A stretch of 64,000 nt of DNA from Marsupella aquatica (GCA_973895155.1 OZ316893.1:23002001-23066000); one strand, 5' to 3'. Positions 9,224-19,770 are shown, counted from the stretch's first letter. Notes: a model not told the origin generated them from the sequence alone. Translations and numbers: made by a program.

Positions 9224-11383
9224 GTAAGGGCACCCGAGGAAGCTCCAACGCCGAGGCCGTTGGCTGAGAAGCCTCAACCACCTGTTAGTCCTACGATCGA
9301 GCAGGTGTTTAGGCCCAGGAAGGAAGACTTGCCGATGCAGCAACCAGGCATGCAGAGTCTGCTGAAACTACTGGAGAAAGAAAAGAAATCGGCATCGGCA
9401 ACAACAACAACAACGGCAACGGCAACAATGCAGGACACTACTACAGAGGTAGGCCTACACCGGCTCACAAGAGAAAACCCCTTTGCTGGAGACAAGGAGA
9501 GAATCAGGCCGGAATCCAAGCCAGGTGTTCGAATGTACGTGGGAACCTCAAGCTCCGAATCTGAGGCAGAATTGCCTGAAGCTCCTACCGAGGAAGAGGA
9601 GAGGGAGAAGCCAGAAATCCAAGAGGTAGAGGAGGCAGTGGAGGACTGCAGCCATGATAATTCCGGCTATGGGTCGGACCATCACGTTCCAGGAGTAAGG
9701 ACCTGTGGCCGGTTTGTCCCCACACTTCCAAGGGTAGTGCGAGGGGACCCCAACCAGCAGAGTAGCCCTGAGTCTCCCCCACCAGATGTTGCTCCCCCGA
9801 GCTTCGACGGCATCAAACAGACGGTGCAGGAATTTCAGGAGCGAATCAAGCAGGAGGAAGAGGCCGCCCTGGCTAAGGAAAAGGATTTACCAGGAGGAGA
9901 TTGGCCGGAGGACATCAGGCGGCTAGCCGAAAAAGAAAGCAAACCTCTAGCCACGATTGAAGAGATCCGCAGGACGGCTTGGGAGCAGAGGCCACAATGG
10001 GCGATGCCGATCACTTCTACTTACTCCACCTACGCTAAGAATAGAGCCATGGAGTATGGTGAGATGTGTGGGGAACTTGCGCTCGGCATCTTTGGAGAGG
10101 AGTTGGAGGTAGGACCCTTTTTCCATAGGGAGCAGTTGGAGAAGCACCAATTAGAAGAAGCGGTGGCTTTAGAGAGAAGCAAGAAGGACGAGGTCATTCG
10201 GCGGCTTAGGAGGATGGGAGCCGAGATTGAAGATCTAAGGGCGGCCAAGAAAGCCCAAGATGAACTGCGGATTAAACGACATGAGCTGAACATCATGCAG
10301 GGGCAGTTGGACGCCGCGCAGGCTGATAATCAGAATATCAAGGATAAACTGACTCAGACGCAGGAAGAGTTGGCCGACACGATCAAAGAAAGGGAAAAGT
10401 GGAAGCAAGAGCTGAAGAATACAGAGGAGGCCCACATAACAGCCAACAGCCGGGCCATGGCGGAGACCCAAAGAAAGGAATGGGCGTTGAAAGGGGAGCT
10501 CGAGAAAATCCGCGGAGCCCTTGAGCAGAAGGAGGTCGAGTTAGGGAAATCCTATCAAGGGATTATGGCGCTGCAGCAGGAGCTTGCGTCCCTGACGGCC
10601 AGCTTCAAGGCCGACCTAAGGGAGAAGGACGAGATGCTCGAACAGACTTACGCCAAGATGAACCAGATGGAGTCTGTCATCATTGCAGAGCTCGACAAGG
10701 AGCTAAGAGCAACCCAGGAGGAGAAGGCTACCTTGAAGAAGGAATTGGAGGAAGCCCACAGGGAGCAGGAGGAGGCCAAAAACGAGCTGGAGGGGGCACG
10801 TAAGGACCTGGATGAAACCCAAGAGGAGTTGGAGGAAATCACGAGGAAGATGGAGAACCTACAGCGGCGGGCCGACAACCAAACAGAGCGGCTGAAGAAA
10901 CAAGCCGCAGTATTTAAATGCTTAGCTGCAGCAGGTCCATCTCCTGTTGGGACAAACCAGTTACCAGGGGTGGTAATTGCCGAAGGACAAGCCGCGCCAC
11001 CTGCACCAGTGCCGGAGGTAAGTGGGAAGGGGAAGGGACCAGCTGCCGAGCCACCAACGAAGAAGAAGCGGAAACCTTCAGGGTCAAGGAGTAATACGAC
11101 TTCACAGGCCGTGGTGATCAAGGAGGTAGACCCAGCACCGACCCCAGACGGGGTCACGGCTAAGGATCCAACTACCCTAGGGGAAGGGGAGGCCGAAGCC
11201 GTGGGGTTGGCTGAGGCCGAAGCCGTGGGAGTTGTCGAGGCTGAAGGCGAAGGTGGACCCAGTCAGGCCGATGGAGAGTTGACTCGGTCAAGGGCAGGTA
11301 ATCTGTCAGTAGGCGGGCCAACGGCAGTGGCTGAGGAGGAAGTGTTGGGGGCGTCCATTGAGGATCCACCACCGGTGTCGTGA
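9224..11383 (+). CDS. Long coiled-coil protein with nuclear-localisation-like signal
   Basis: In frame with the preceding gene and separated from it only by one TAG. It may be the C-terminal half of one roughly 1,200-residue protein or start at the Met at 9,260. It is Ser/Glu-rich and probably disordered first. A conserved-looking block around AMPITSTYSTYAKNRAMEYG comes next. Then about 280 residues of heptad-rich coiled coil run from about 10,100 to 10,910 (e.g. EELADTIKEREKWKQELKN). A basic PTKKKRKPSGS cluster near 11,055 resembles a classical nuclear signal. The tail is a Gly/Glu/Ala repeat (EAEAVGLAEAEAVGVVEAEG). No enzymatic motif is seen. The coiled coil plus mobile domain mirrors the divergent minus-strand gene. 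Confidence 0.6.
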   Translation, partial: VRAPEEAPTPRPLAEKPQPPVSPTIEQVFRPRKEDLPMQQPGMQSLLKLLEKEKKSASATTTTTATATMQDTTTEVGLHRLTRENPFAGDKERIRPESKPGVRMYVGTSSSESEAELPEAPTEEEEREKPEIQEVEEAVEDCSHDNSGYGSDHHVPGVRTCGRFVPTLPRVVRGDPNQQSSPESPPPDVAPPSFDGIKQTVQEFQERIKQEEEAALAKEKDLPGGDWPEDIRRLAEKESKPLATIEEIRRTAWEQRPQWAMPITSTYSTYAKNRAMEYGEMCGELALGIFGEELEVGPFFHREQLEKHQLEEAVALERSKKDEVIRRLRRMGAEIEDLRAAKKAQDELRIKRHELNIMQGQLDAAQADNQNIKDKLTQTQEELADTIKEREKWKQELKNTEEAHITANSRAMAETQRKEWALKGELEKIRGALEQKEVELGKSYQGIMALQQELASLTASFKADLREKDEMLEQTYAKMNQMESVIIAELDKELRATQEEKATLKKELEEAHREQEEAKNELEGARKDLDETQEELEEITRKMENLQRRADNQTERLKKQAAVFKCLAAAGPSPVGTNQLPGVVIAEGQAAPPAPVPEVSGKGKGPAAEPPTKKKRKPSGSRSNTTSQAVVIKEVDPAPTPDGVTAKDPTTLGEGEAEAVGLAEAEAVGVVEAEGEGGPSQADGELTRSRAGNLSVGGPTAVAEEEVLGASIEDPPPVS

Positions 11384-12188
11384 CGGTGCAAGGGCGCCGT
11401 TCCTTTTAGGGAGGGCGGACGTGGAGGGAGGAGGCGTGAGTGGGCAGGGCGGGCACGGATCTCCACGTTTAGGATTAGGATCAGAACCAGGAGCGGCCCT
11501 GACACTTAGCTTAGTGGGATTGCGGTCCCACTGGTAGGAGCAACACTTGTGCTCCTGCCTTGCTGTACATAGGTAGATTCGGGCAAGTAGATTACTGTTA
11601 AGTAGATTAGGCTTACGATGCAAAGAATGGCGGATCCACTACCAGGATAAGTACCTGGGCAGCGGGGAGCTCAGGGCCTCTTCTTTAGCAAGTTTTTAGT
11701 TTGCACCAGTCGGGCTGGGATCAAGTAGTACGAGAAGCTCTCGGTTAGTCATACAGTGACCCTTGTGTATATTCATGTTTCCTCATGCCTAAGAGCTGAA
11801 TAGAGTTGGCCTCACGGCTTAGTTCGCAGAACTTGTGTATGAGATGTACTGTTTGTATGGCAAGTGCATGGTATGACTCAGTCAGAATGAGTCATTTTGC
11901 TATTTGTGTGTCGCATTAACTTGTGTGAAGAGTGCCCACATCAACAGAAGGAAGGAAAGTAAGCAGGGGAGTGAGAGTTGGATGTGTCGAGCTGAGAGAG
12001 GTCTTAGCGGCTTAACCAAGCCTATTGGGGATCATTCCGGCGGCGGAATCCAAACATACCTAACAAGACGGAGGGGAAGACAGGGGAAGACAGGGGAAGG
12101 CCTATATTAGGCCGGCTACGTATCTCATGACCCGATGAAGGATCTGTCCAGTATATGTGTGTAAAATGTTAATAGTAGTAGTAGAAGG
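11384..12188 (+). other. 3' non-coding region of the plus-strand mobile-domain gene
   Basis: About 800 bp with no convincing gene. It contains the conserved box at 12,035-12,064 and a small AGGGGAAGAC tandem at about 12,070-12,100. Confidence 0.5.
12035..12064 (+). repeat. Conserved subterminal box, right copy
   Basis: TTCCGGCGGCGGAATCCAAA followed by CATACCTAAC. It matches the boxes at 4,933-4,963 (minus) and 41,475-41,505 (plus). Inside the insertion the two boxes are in inverted orientation, each downstream of its own gene. Confidence 0.65.
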
Positions 12189-13014
12189 TTAGCAGCGTCC
12201 CATGCCGCTAAGCCGCGGAAACGGCCTCGCCAAGCACGAAACCTGCGGGAATCGGCTTGAGCTGGGGGGTTTCTTGGGTTTAGGGAGCCATGGGACGCAC
12301 CACACTTCCCGTTGTCTGCTAATGTCTTCTTGGCGCTTTTCGGCTACGATCTGCTGGTCTAGGTACCCCGGAATCTTGTTGAACTCCGCTTGAGTAAGCC
12401 GCTGGCTGCCCTTCAGCTTAAAGAACTTTGCTGGAACCTCAAGAATCGCCTCTGCTACCGATCTAAGCCCTTCCTCGCTGAGATATAGTTCGGTGATGTA
12501 GTCTCGTAGCTCGTTGTAGCTGGAATCCCTGGTGATGGTTGTCTTTTCGCAATTAACCAGTGCTACCTTGGTCACCAGCTTCGCGTATCTTTGTTCGTAA
12601 GCGGCTTTCTCGGGACAAGAGTACCAGTAAGTCTCTGAGAACTTAGCACCTACCTCGCCAAACAAGGTCCAAAATCCCAAGGCTGTGAGGGTCATACTAA
12701 CCTCGTAGTCCGGTTTGTTGAGTCCACGTTCCCACCCAGCTGGTCCTTTTTCTCGTGGAGGCCTCGCTCGTCCTGACTAAATCTCGCCACATTCCGCTCT
12801 TCTCCCTCGATAATCTCCTTGTAAGGGTTGACTTGATTCGATCAGAAAGGCGAGTGGATGGCAACGTCCGCGAATTCCAAAAAGATAGACATGAGCAAAT
12901 GGCCCACAACGTCATCGGCTCCTCTCTTATGGAGGTGCCAGGGTGAGCCCAAGCGTGAGAAGACCAGGCCGTTTTGGTCATTGATAATGAGCTGAAGTTG
13001 GCGCCTCGGTCCAA
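12189..13014 (-). pseudogene. Unrecognised degenerate protein-coding remnant inside the insertion
   Basis: The minus strand reads an open 168-residue frame (12,695-12,189) whose frame extends a little upstream (RGLNKPDYEVS before MTLTALGFW). It has helical segments such as ELYLSEEGLRSVAEAILEVPAKFFKLK and ends in a Lys/Pro/Ser-rich tail. Upstream, a different frame gives a plausible N-terminal piece (SPWHLHKRGADDVVGHLLMS, FLEFADVAIHSPF), so at least one frameshift lies near 12,720-12,800. I do not recognise the family. It could be another mobile-domain-like protein. Its position within the TSD-bounded insertion says it is element-borne. Confidence 0.35.
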
Positions 13015-13248
13015 GCGTGATTCTTCTAACTGATTTTTACTCCGCTGCCGCCACCGTACCTCGGTCGCGCGTAATAATCCTCTTCCTGAACTCGTAATTA
13101 TTCGGTCATCTTAACCTACTCCTAATCTATTCATAATGGCAACAGACGGCTATACGTGCTATTCTACGCTATGGCTACGGTCCTAATGGCCGTATAAGAC
13201 CTAATCTACGACCTGGGTTTGGTTAAGTGACACGTTACCCGTGTCACA

Positions 13249-13253
13249 ACGTG
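13249..13253 (+). repeat. Right target-site duplication ACGTG
   Basis: Identical to 4,761-4,765, directly after the insertion's right terminus GTGTCACA. The Helitron codon for Arg (CGT, 13,250-13,252) lies inside it. Confidence 0.85.
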
Positions 13254-14430
13254 ACACCGACCCAAGACGTTACAATAAACCCACGGCGGATGAGATTGGT
13301 GTGATCATGGTTGGGGAGGAGGACATTGAAACACGTGGTCGAGATATTATCCTGAGGACAAGGGACGGGGGCCTACGTAGGATTTTGGAGTGGCATAGGT
13401 CCTATGCTCCTCTCCATTATGTCTTACTCTTTCCGCATGGTCAAGACGGGTGGTCTTATGACATCCCATTGGTGGGCCATGAATTTCAAGATGGGGTCAT
13501 TGTGGCAGTTGAACCCCAAGTAAGGGGTGGACGCAATGGCTCCAAAAAGGTCACACAACTACAATACTATGCATACTTGCTACATGCAAGGCGAGGTGAT
13601 GATTGGCTGCTTCGTGGAGGGCGATTGCTAAAGCAATGTATTGTGGACGCATATGCATGCATAGATCAAACGCGACTGGTCAACCTATATTCACAACAAT
13701 CAAAAAATTAAAGTTGCGAACAGAACTATATTAAGGGCTTCAAGATGCAGTTCAAGACGGAGATGCATGTGCAGGTGATGTGGGTAGGACCTACAGTTTG
13801 CCATCCTTATATGGGGGTAGTGCCTGCAATATGATGCAGGCATACCAAGACGCCATGGCCGTTGTACGAACGTATGGTCCCCTGACCTTTTTACCACATT
13901 TACATGCAATCCTGAATGGCCAGAAGTCAGAGCGGAGTGCTACCCCTATCAGACCCCGGCCGACCGGGATGACATTGTTGCTCGAGTGTTCAAACTCAAG
14001 TTGAAGGCACTTTTGGCGGACATTCATGCAGGGGTCTTAGGTAGACCTGTTGCCTCTATGTATGTCATCGAGTTTCAAAAGAGGGGTTTGCCGCATGCCC
14101 ATATTTTGATCATATTGATTGAACGACATAAACTACGCATGTCGGAGTTGGTGGACCAATTAGTTTGTGTAGAGATACCGGACGTGAGGGTGTATCCGCA
14201 ATTATTTCAGACTATAACAAAATGCATGACGCATGGACCGTGTGGTCGAGGGTACCCCAACTCGCCTTGCATGGTCGACGGATAGTGTAGCAAGGGCTAC
14301 CCGAGACCATTCTCAATTGAAACAGTTTTTGGGGATGATGGGTATCCCATGTATCGACATCGAGACTCGGGGGTTTTCACTTCCACAAAAATGGCATATC
14401 ACGTGCGACGAAGGATAGGGTCATTTTATT
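13254..14430 (+). pseudogene. Helitron Rep region with HUH motif (degenerate)
   Basis: Continues the Helitron protein: DTDPRRYNKPTADEIGVIM, then APLHYVLLFPHGQDGW, then a YYAYLLHAR segment. The frame breaks at 13,709. It resumes as LRTELY(stop)GLQDAVQDGD with LPSLYGGSACNMMQAYQDAMA. It shifts again near 13,880 (F-T-C-N-P-E-W-P in the new frame) and reaches FKRGLPHAHIL-type sequence (EFQKRGLPHAHILIIL, about 14,070-14,120), the HUH-type metal-binding motif of the Rep nickase. CMTHGPCGRGYPNSPC follows, then a YRHRDSGVF segment. Multiple frameshifts make it non-functional. Confidence 0.85.
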
Positions 14431-14630
14431 GGTTCTAAGGGAAGACTTAAGAATTTTTGTAGAAGAACAATAGGGTCTTTTAAATTCAATTTTGACACTT
14501 ATAAGAACATTAGGGTCTTTTTAATCCAATTTTTGGAATATTCCAAGAATATTCCAACTTTATAGGGGTTAAAAAATTAAAAAAAATTCTTACATTTTAG
14601 GGGGTCCGAGGCCTAAAAACGTCACAGGCG
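14400..14630. repeat. AT-rich insertion in the Helitron Rep region, shared with 46.2-46.4 kb
   Basis: The coding homology is interrupted by AT-rich DNA containing TTGTAGAAGAACAATAGGGTC, TTTTGGAATATTCCA and AGGGGTTAAAAAATTA. A similar order of phrases (GTTGAAGAACATTAGGG, TTTTTGGAATATTCCA, AGGGGTAAAAAATTA) lies at 46,200-46,370 inside a TIR-bounded element. It is therefore likely a small non-autonomous element or a fragment of one. Its exact ends could not be set; it may be accompanied by a short local duplication of the coding sequence (CATCGAGA... before and after). Confidence 0.5.
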
Positions 14631-17154
14631 ATGGGGAGGTCCTCATATAGTGAGACCCCCGAGCATCGAGATGATGGGCGCAATTTCACAAAGGACAAAA
14701 GCGACTTTAAGTTTGATAATAGGTGGGTTGTTCCTCATAGTCCATATTTGAGCATGAAATACAACGCTCATATTAACGTGGAGATATGTTGCTCTATCAA
14801 AGCCATTAAGTACTTATATAAGTAAATTGCTACAAAGGGCATGATAAAGCAACAGTGGAGGTAGAGCAGCGTGATGAAATAAAAGAGCATTTGGATGCTA
14901 GGTATGTGTCTGCTGCAGAAGGAGTATGGCGGATTAATCAGTTTGAAATGTCGGAGAGTAGTACTTCGGTGCAACGACTACAGGTGCATTGTGAGGGGGA
15001 ACAATCTATTATGTTTCATGAAGATTTTGAGATAATTGATGTGGTCCAACAAGAATCTCATAGGGATACAACTCTAACTGGGTGGTTCAAAGCAAATGCT
15101 TTGCACGAACATGTGAGACAGATTCTGTATACAAACTTTCCTCATGACTTTGTATGGAATTCAACTATACGCGCATGGACTCCTCGAAGAAGGGGGTTTA
15201 GCATTGGGAGGATGTATTTTGTGCCACCTGCTGCGGGGGAACGATACTACTTGCGAGCACTTCTACTTCATGTCAAAGGTGCAACATCATTCCTTGACCT
15301 TAGGACTTTTGAGGGCATTGTATACCCAACTTTTCAGGCAATGGCTCTTGCTCGGGGTTTGTACGAGAACGATGAAGAATGGGATAGATGTCTTCAAGAA
15401 GCGGTAGGTATGCAGACGGGTGCACAATTGAGACAACTATTTATCACAATCATGTTATTTGGAGGTGTTGCTAGACCATGCGACCTGTGGACCCAACATG
15501 CATCCAATTTGAGTGATGATTGTTGCTATCGTTTGCGGTCAATGGGTTTTTTGGATCCCATTGAGGAGCAACAATAGAGCTTTGCCCTATATTTGACCGA
15601 TGAGGCTTTGAAAAGTATTGGTAAAACATTGTTGGCGTTTGGTCGTCCAGTTCCAAGTATGCAATTTTTTGAAGAACCGGAAAATAGGAATCGTTTGATA
15701 CGGGAGGAGACATGCTGCCCGATTGATGCACTTCTTCAACAACTTGCAGAATAGAAGCCATTGTTAAATGACAGCCAAAGGGTAGCCTACACTGCAATAC
15801 TTGCAGCGGTGAGGGCTCGAGATGGAGGAACATTTTTTGTTGATGGGCCAGGAGGGACGGGAAAAACATTTGTCAAGAATATTCTATTGAGGAGAGTGCG
15901 TGCAAATGGGGATGTGGCATTGGCTGTGGCTTCCTTGGGTATTGCAAGTCTTTTGTTAGATGGAGGGCGCACTGCCCATTCGCGATTCAAGCTTTCGTTG
16001 AAACCAATCTCAACGTCAACATGTGTTGTTCAAAAGCAATCTGACCTTGGTGGGTTGTTACGGAGGGCGTCTTTTATCTTATGGGATGAAGCACCATGAT
16101 CCATCGGCATGGAGTTGAGGCGTTGGATAGAACACTACATGACATACGAGATTGTGACCAAATTTTTGGAGGAGTTGTGGTTGTGTTTGCAGGAGATTTT
16201 CGACAAGTACTTCCTGTGAAGGCAAGGGCCAGTCGTCCGGAGATTGTGGGGTCATGTTTGAAGAAATCTTACATCTGGAGTAGTATACAAACGTACAAAC
16301 TAACAGAGAATATGCGGGCAAGAGGAACATTGGCATCTCCTGAGTTTGGCAATCTTACATTTGTAGAGTGGCTTCTTGCATTGGGCGATGACAAACTCCC
16401 AAAGGAGGGACCTTCAAATAACCTTATTAAATGTCCAGAGTCTATGGTGGTGGAGGGAGGACGTGTGGAATCTTTGATGAGTGCAATCTACCCATCTCTT
16501 TTGAACGTGGATGATAAGTTCTTAAGCGAGAGGACTATCCTAGCGCCAACCAACGATGAGGCGCTCAAAATCAACAATTGCATTCTAGAAGAACTTCCTG
16601 GGGAGTCAAAGGAGTTTTTAAGCGTCAATTGTCCAGATCAACTAGAAGGGGAGAATTTTTATCCTACGGAGTTCTTGAACACGCTAACACTGAGTGGTTT
16701 ACCACCTCACAAGCTGGTACTGAAGGTTGGATGCCCTATAATCTTGCTAAGGAATATAGATCACTCGCTTGGATTATGTAATGGCACAAGGCTCATTGTG
16801 AGATCCATGAATCATCGTGTCATTGAGGCACGAGTCCTTGCAGGAAAATATGCTGGAACTATTACGTTCATCCCACGCATTCCGTTAACGTCTGATGAAT
16901 CACTTCCTTTTATATTACATAGGGTCCAGTTTCCCATCCGAGTGGCATATGCAATGACCATCAACAAGGCTCAAGGTCAAACTTTAGAACATGTAGGGTT
17001 GCAACTTTCAAAACCTGTTTTTAGTCATGGCCAGTTGTATGTAGCATTCTCAAGAGCAACATCGCCTAGAAGTATTAAGGTTTTGCTTCCAGATTCTGAG
17101 GAGGGTCATGCAAGGTTGACCAAAAATGTTGTATATGATGAAGTTCTTTATTGA
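14631..17154 (+). pseudogene. Helitron Rep C-terminus and Pif1-like helicase (degenerate)
   Basis: It begins FDNRWVVPHSPYLSMKYNAH, followed by IKYLYK and a stop where the conserved Y-K-Y of the Rep tyrosine motif should be. Then come HLDARYVSAAEGVWRI and WTPRRRGFSIGRMYFVPPAAGERYYLR. In-frame TAGs at 15,575-15,577 and 15,752-15,754 replace expected Gln. The SF1 helicase follows: Walker A GPGGTGKTF (about 15,850), Walker B FILWDEAP (16,075), a one-base frameshift at about 16,095, then FAGDFRQVLPV, the Y-K-L-T-E-N-M-R motif, and the C-terminal AMTINKAQGQT and LYVAFSRAT motifs. The final stop is at 17,154. Domain order fits a plant Helitron RepHel protein. Confidence 0.9.
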
Positions 17155-17279
17155 ACACGAATAAAGTTGGCATGCATATGGTATCAATTATCTTCATGTA
17201 TTTGCATTTTAAGCATGTTATGTATTTCATCTTCATCATGTTTGCCATATCCCATGACATCTTTTTTCCAAACCTTGAC

Positions 17280-17749
17280 CTTGACCTTTGTGCCTCGCTT
17301 AAACATCTTTTCTCTTAAATGGACATATTTTGCTCATCTCAATATCTTTTGCTCATCTCAACATCTTTTTATCACTCGACATCTGACTTCTCATCACCTC
17401 GACATCTTTTCATCACAGACTTGAGGTCTTTTGATCACCTTGACATCTTTTTACACCTCGACATCTTTTCATCACAGACTTGAGGTCTTTTGATCACCTT
17501 GACATATTTTTACACCTCGACATCTTTTATCACCTTGACATCTTTTATCACTCGACATCTTTTTATCACTCGACATCCTTTTATCACCTCAACATATTTA
17601 TATCACTTCGACATATTTATATCACTCGACATCTGTTTATCACTGGACATCCTTTTATCAGTGCCTTGATATATTTATATCACTCGACATCCTTTTATCA
17701 CCTCGACATATTTATATCACTCGACATCTTTTTATCACTCGACATCTTT
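17280..17749 (+). repeat. CATCTTTT-type minisatellite in the Helitron 3' tail
   Basis: Degenerate tandem units of about 15-30 bp, e.g. TCACTCGACATCTTTTTA and CACCTCGACATATTTATA, fill the sequence between the helicase stop and the 3' terminus. One unit with AGACTTGAGGTCTTTTGATC occurs twice (about 17,418 and 17,476). The same type of repeat precedes the Helitron ends at 39,207 and 43,723. Confidence 0.8.
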
Positions 17750-17775
17750 CGTGCAACGCACGGGCATGGGGCTAG
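17750..17775 (+). mobile_element. Helitron 3' terminus (hairpin + CTAG)
   Basis: CGTGC-AAC-GCACG forms a 5-bp stem at 17,750-17,762, and the sequence ends CTAG at 17,772-17,775 followed by T. This is the canonical Helitron 3' end (short hairpin about 10 nt before CTRR, insertion between A and T). Confidence 0.85.
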
Positions 17776-18117
17776 TAAACACATAATTGCATTGCGATAG
17801 CCTAGGTGAGAGCAAGAACAATTGTACTTGAGAGTACAATTATGAATTATACTAGATTGTCCTTTTTACTTTCGCATGGGGATTACAACTCTACAAGGGT
17901 GAGTTATTATATTATACTCTCATCTCATAAAGATAAACCACTATACAAAGATCAGGGAGAAGGTAGGGAGAAATTGGCATGGAGGAAAAGAAGGGTAGTC
18001 CTAGATAAAGGAGATTTAAAGGAACACAAATTGAGGAAAAGAAAAATGAAAATGGTATGAAAAATAAAAAAGAGTAAAAAGTGAGATACTTTTGTATTTC
18101 CTACCTCTTATTTTTAA
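17776..18117. other. Spacer with a perfect 9-bp hairpin
   Basis: Between the Helitron end and the truncated copia element. AATTGTACT-TGAG-AGTACAATT (17,820-17,841) forms a perfect hairpin. Nothing else is recognised. Confidence 0.5.
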
Positions 18118-19770
18118 AAACAAGTTTGGTTCTGGTTCTGGTTCTGGTTGATCTTGTTCTGTTGGTTGAATTTGAGGTATTCCATCAACAGCCTGCTCCT
18201 CTTGTTCCATTACCGGAACCAGCTCCATTCTCGGAGCACCTCCTTCATTTATGTCATGAAAACTCTCATGACCAATCTCCCCCACAACATGGTCCAGGAT
18301 AGGAGATTTACCTTTGTTAGTACGGGAAGCCTGAGCATTCTCCCCCTCCTTTGATGATCTGGATTCATTAAAGGATACATCTCTACTGACAAGCAACGTA
18401 CAAGCTTCTGGATCCCATAGCTTGTAACCTTTCACACCTGGTTGATAACCAAGAAAAAGACACTTCTTGGAAGTAGAATCTAGTTTAGATCGATTCTGCT
18501 TAGGTGTGAGAGCATATGCATCACTTCCAAAGACTCTCAAAACCTGATAGTCTGCGTGCCGTCCATACCTCATTTCAAACGGCGTCTTGAAATTGATTGC
18601 ACTTGAAGGAGAAAGATTTACCAAATAAGTTGCCATATTTATAGCTTCAGCCCAAAATTCATGCGGTAAACCTGATTGGCTCAACATACTCCTTGATCGC
18701 TCCAATAGTGTTCGGTTTAGCCACTCACAAACACCATTCTGTTGAGGAGTATAAAGTGTCGTGAGATGACAAGTAATCCCTTGCTCTGCACAATATAGTT
18801 CAAATTCACTTGAACTATACTCCCCGCCGTTATCTGATCACAGATATCTCACCTTGGAGCCAGTCTGATTCTCAATTTGGGCTTTCCACTTCTTAAAAGT
18901 GCCAAAAACTTCAGACTTGGCATGTAGAAATGTGATCCACACATACCGTGAGTAATCATCAATGAACGTGACATAGTACAATTTTCCAGAAAGTGAGGGA
19001 GTTGGGGCTGGACCCCACACATCACTATGTACATACTCAAGTATAGCTTTGGTATTGTGAGTTCCAACACCAAAGGTTCTCCTGTGCTGCTTCCCAAGCA
19101 CACAGTGTTCACAAAAATCTAGCTTAGTAAATTTCAAATTAGAAAGAAGTCCTTGCCTGCGAAGTACCGCCAAACCCTTTTCACTCATGTGTCCCAATCT
19201 GCAGTGCCACAACTGAGTCATCTCGCATTGAGATCTAGTTACATTGGCTTCTTCACAAATCACGTTGCCCTCCAACAGGTATAGATTCTTGTGCCGCTTA
19301 CCCTTCATGACAACCTTGCCTCCGGTTGACACTTGAAGAATACCATCAGCAGAACTCCACCGACATCCATTTGCTTCCAGCATTCCAAGAGAAATCAAGT
19401 TCTTTTTCATGTTAGGTATGTGTCTGACATTACTCACTGTTTGCACAGCTCCATCAAACATCCGAATTTTCACGGATCCAATTCCAATAATTTGACAAGG
19501 ATGATCATTCCCCATCGACACGGAACCGGTTGATACTGAGTAAGAACTAAAAAACTCTTTCATACAACAAATATGATAGGTACAGGCACAGTCTAAAATC
19601 CATTCATCACCGTTGTTACTGGATGAAATGCAAAGGGCAACATCTGGACTTCACAAGATTTCATCATCAAGCAAGTCAATCATATCAACATCAGTGGTTG
19701 CATTCGCTGATGGTTGATGAGTCTGCTTGACTCGACAGTCTCGTTTCATGTGGCCAGGCTTGTTACATTT
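18118..19770 (-). pseudogene. Copia element A pol fragment: zinc knuckle, protease, integrase
   Basis: After a TAG in the zinc knuckle (C-stop-K-C-N-K-P-G-H-M-K-R-D-C) the protease reads EWILDCACTYHICCMKEFF, where the usual D-S/T-G is replaced by D-C-A. The GAG-pre-integrase follows (LWHCRLGHMSEKGL). The integrase has HSDVWGPAPTPSLSGK and FIDDYSRYVWITF. A TGA at 18,838-18,840 replaces the Arg expected before SDNGGEY, then TPQQNGVCEWLNRTLLE and the C-terminal FGSDAYALTPKQNRSKLD and FLGYQPGVKGYKLWDP. It fades into a Pro/Glu run (EPEPEPN). No reverse transcriptase is present. Confidence 0.9.

Larger units (their letters stand above)
4766..13248. mobile_element. 8.48-kb insertion carrying divergent plant-mobile-domain genes
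   Basis: An insertion bounded by a 5-bp duplication ACGTG, with termini TGTCGCG... and ...GTGTCACA, i.e. TG/CA-type ends as in LTR elements. No long direct terminal repeats were found by eye, so it is not a standard two-LTR element. It contains two head-to-head genes (minus: 7,616-5,750; plus: 7,790-11,383) that look paralogous, plus a further degenerate minus-strand frame (13,014-12,189). Near each outer side is a related box, (C/G)GGCGGAATCCAAACATACC-like. No integrase, reverse transcriptase or transposase was recognised, so it would depend on other elements or is a composite of two related insertions. Confidence 0.7.
3146..17775 (+). mobile_element. Autonomous-type Helitron, degenerate and interrupted
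   Basis: A Rep/helicase gene (3,146-17,154, interrupted) is followed by a pyrimidine-rich minisatellite and a classic Helitron 3' end: a hairpin at 17,750-17,762 and CTAG at 17,772-17,775 followed by T. Removing the 8.5-kb insertion and one flanking repeat leaves roughly 6 kb, normal for a Helitron. Several stops and frameshifts mean it is unlikely to be active. The 5' boundary is not resolved, and the start given is only the first in-frame Met of the N-terminal region. Confidence 0.85.

Noticed and set aside
4766-13248. Standard LTR retrotransposon
   Set aside because: Ends are TG...CA with a 5-bp duplication, but the first and last few hundred bases are not direct repeats and no reverse transcriptase or integrase is present.
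13241-13711. Independent gene starting at 13,241
   Set aside because: It is the continuation of the Helitron replicase after the insertion; the homology is continuous with 4,765.
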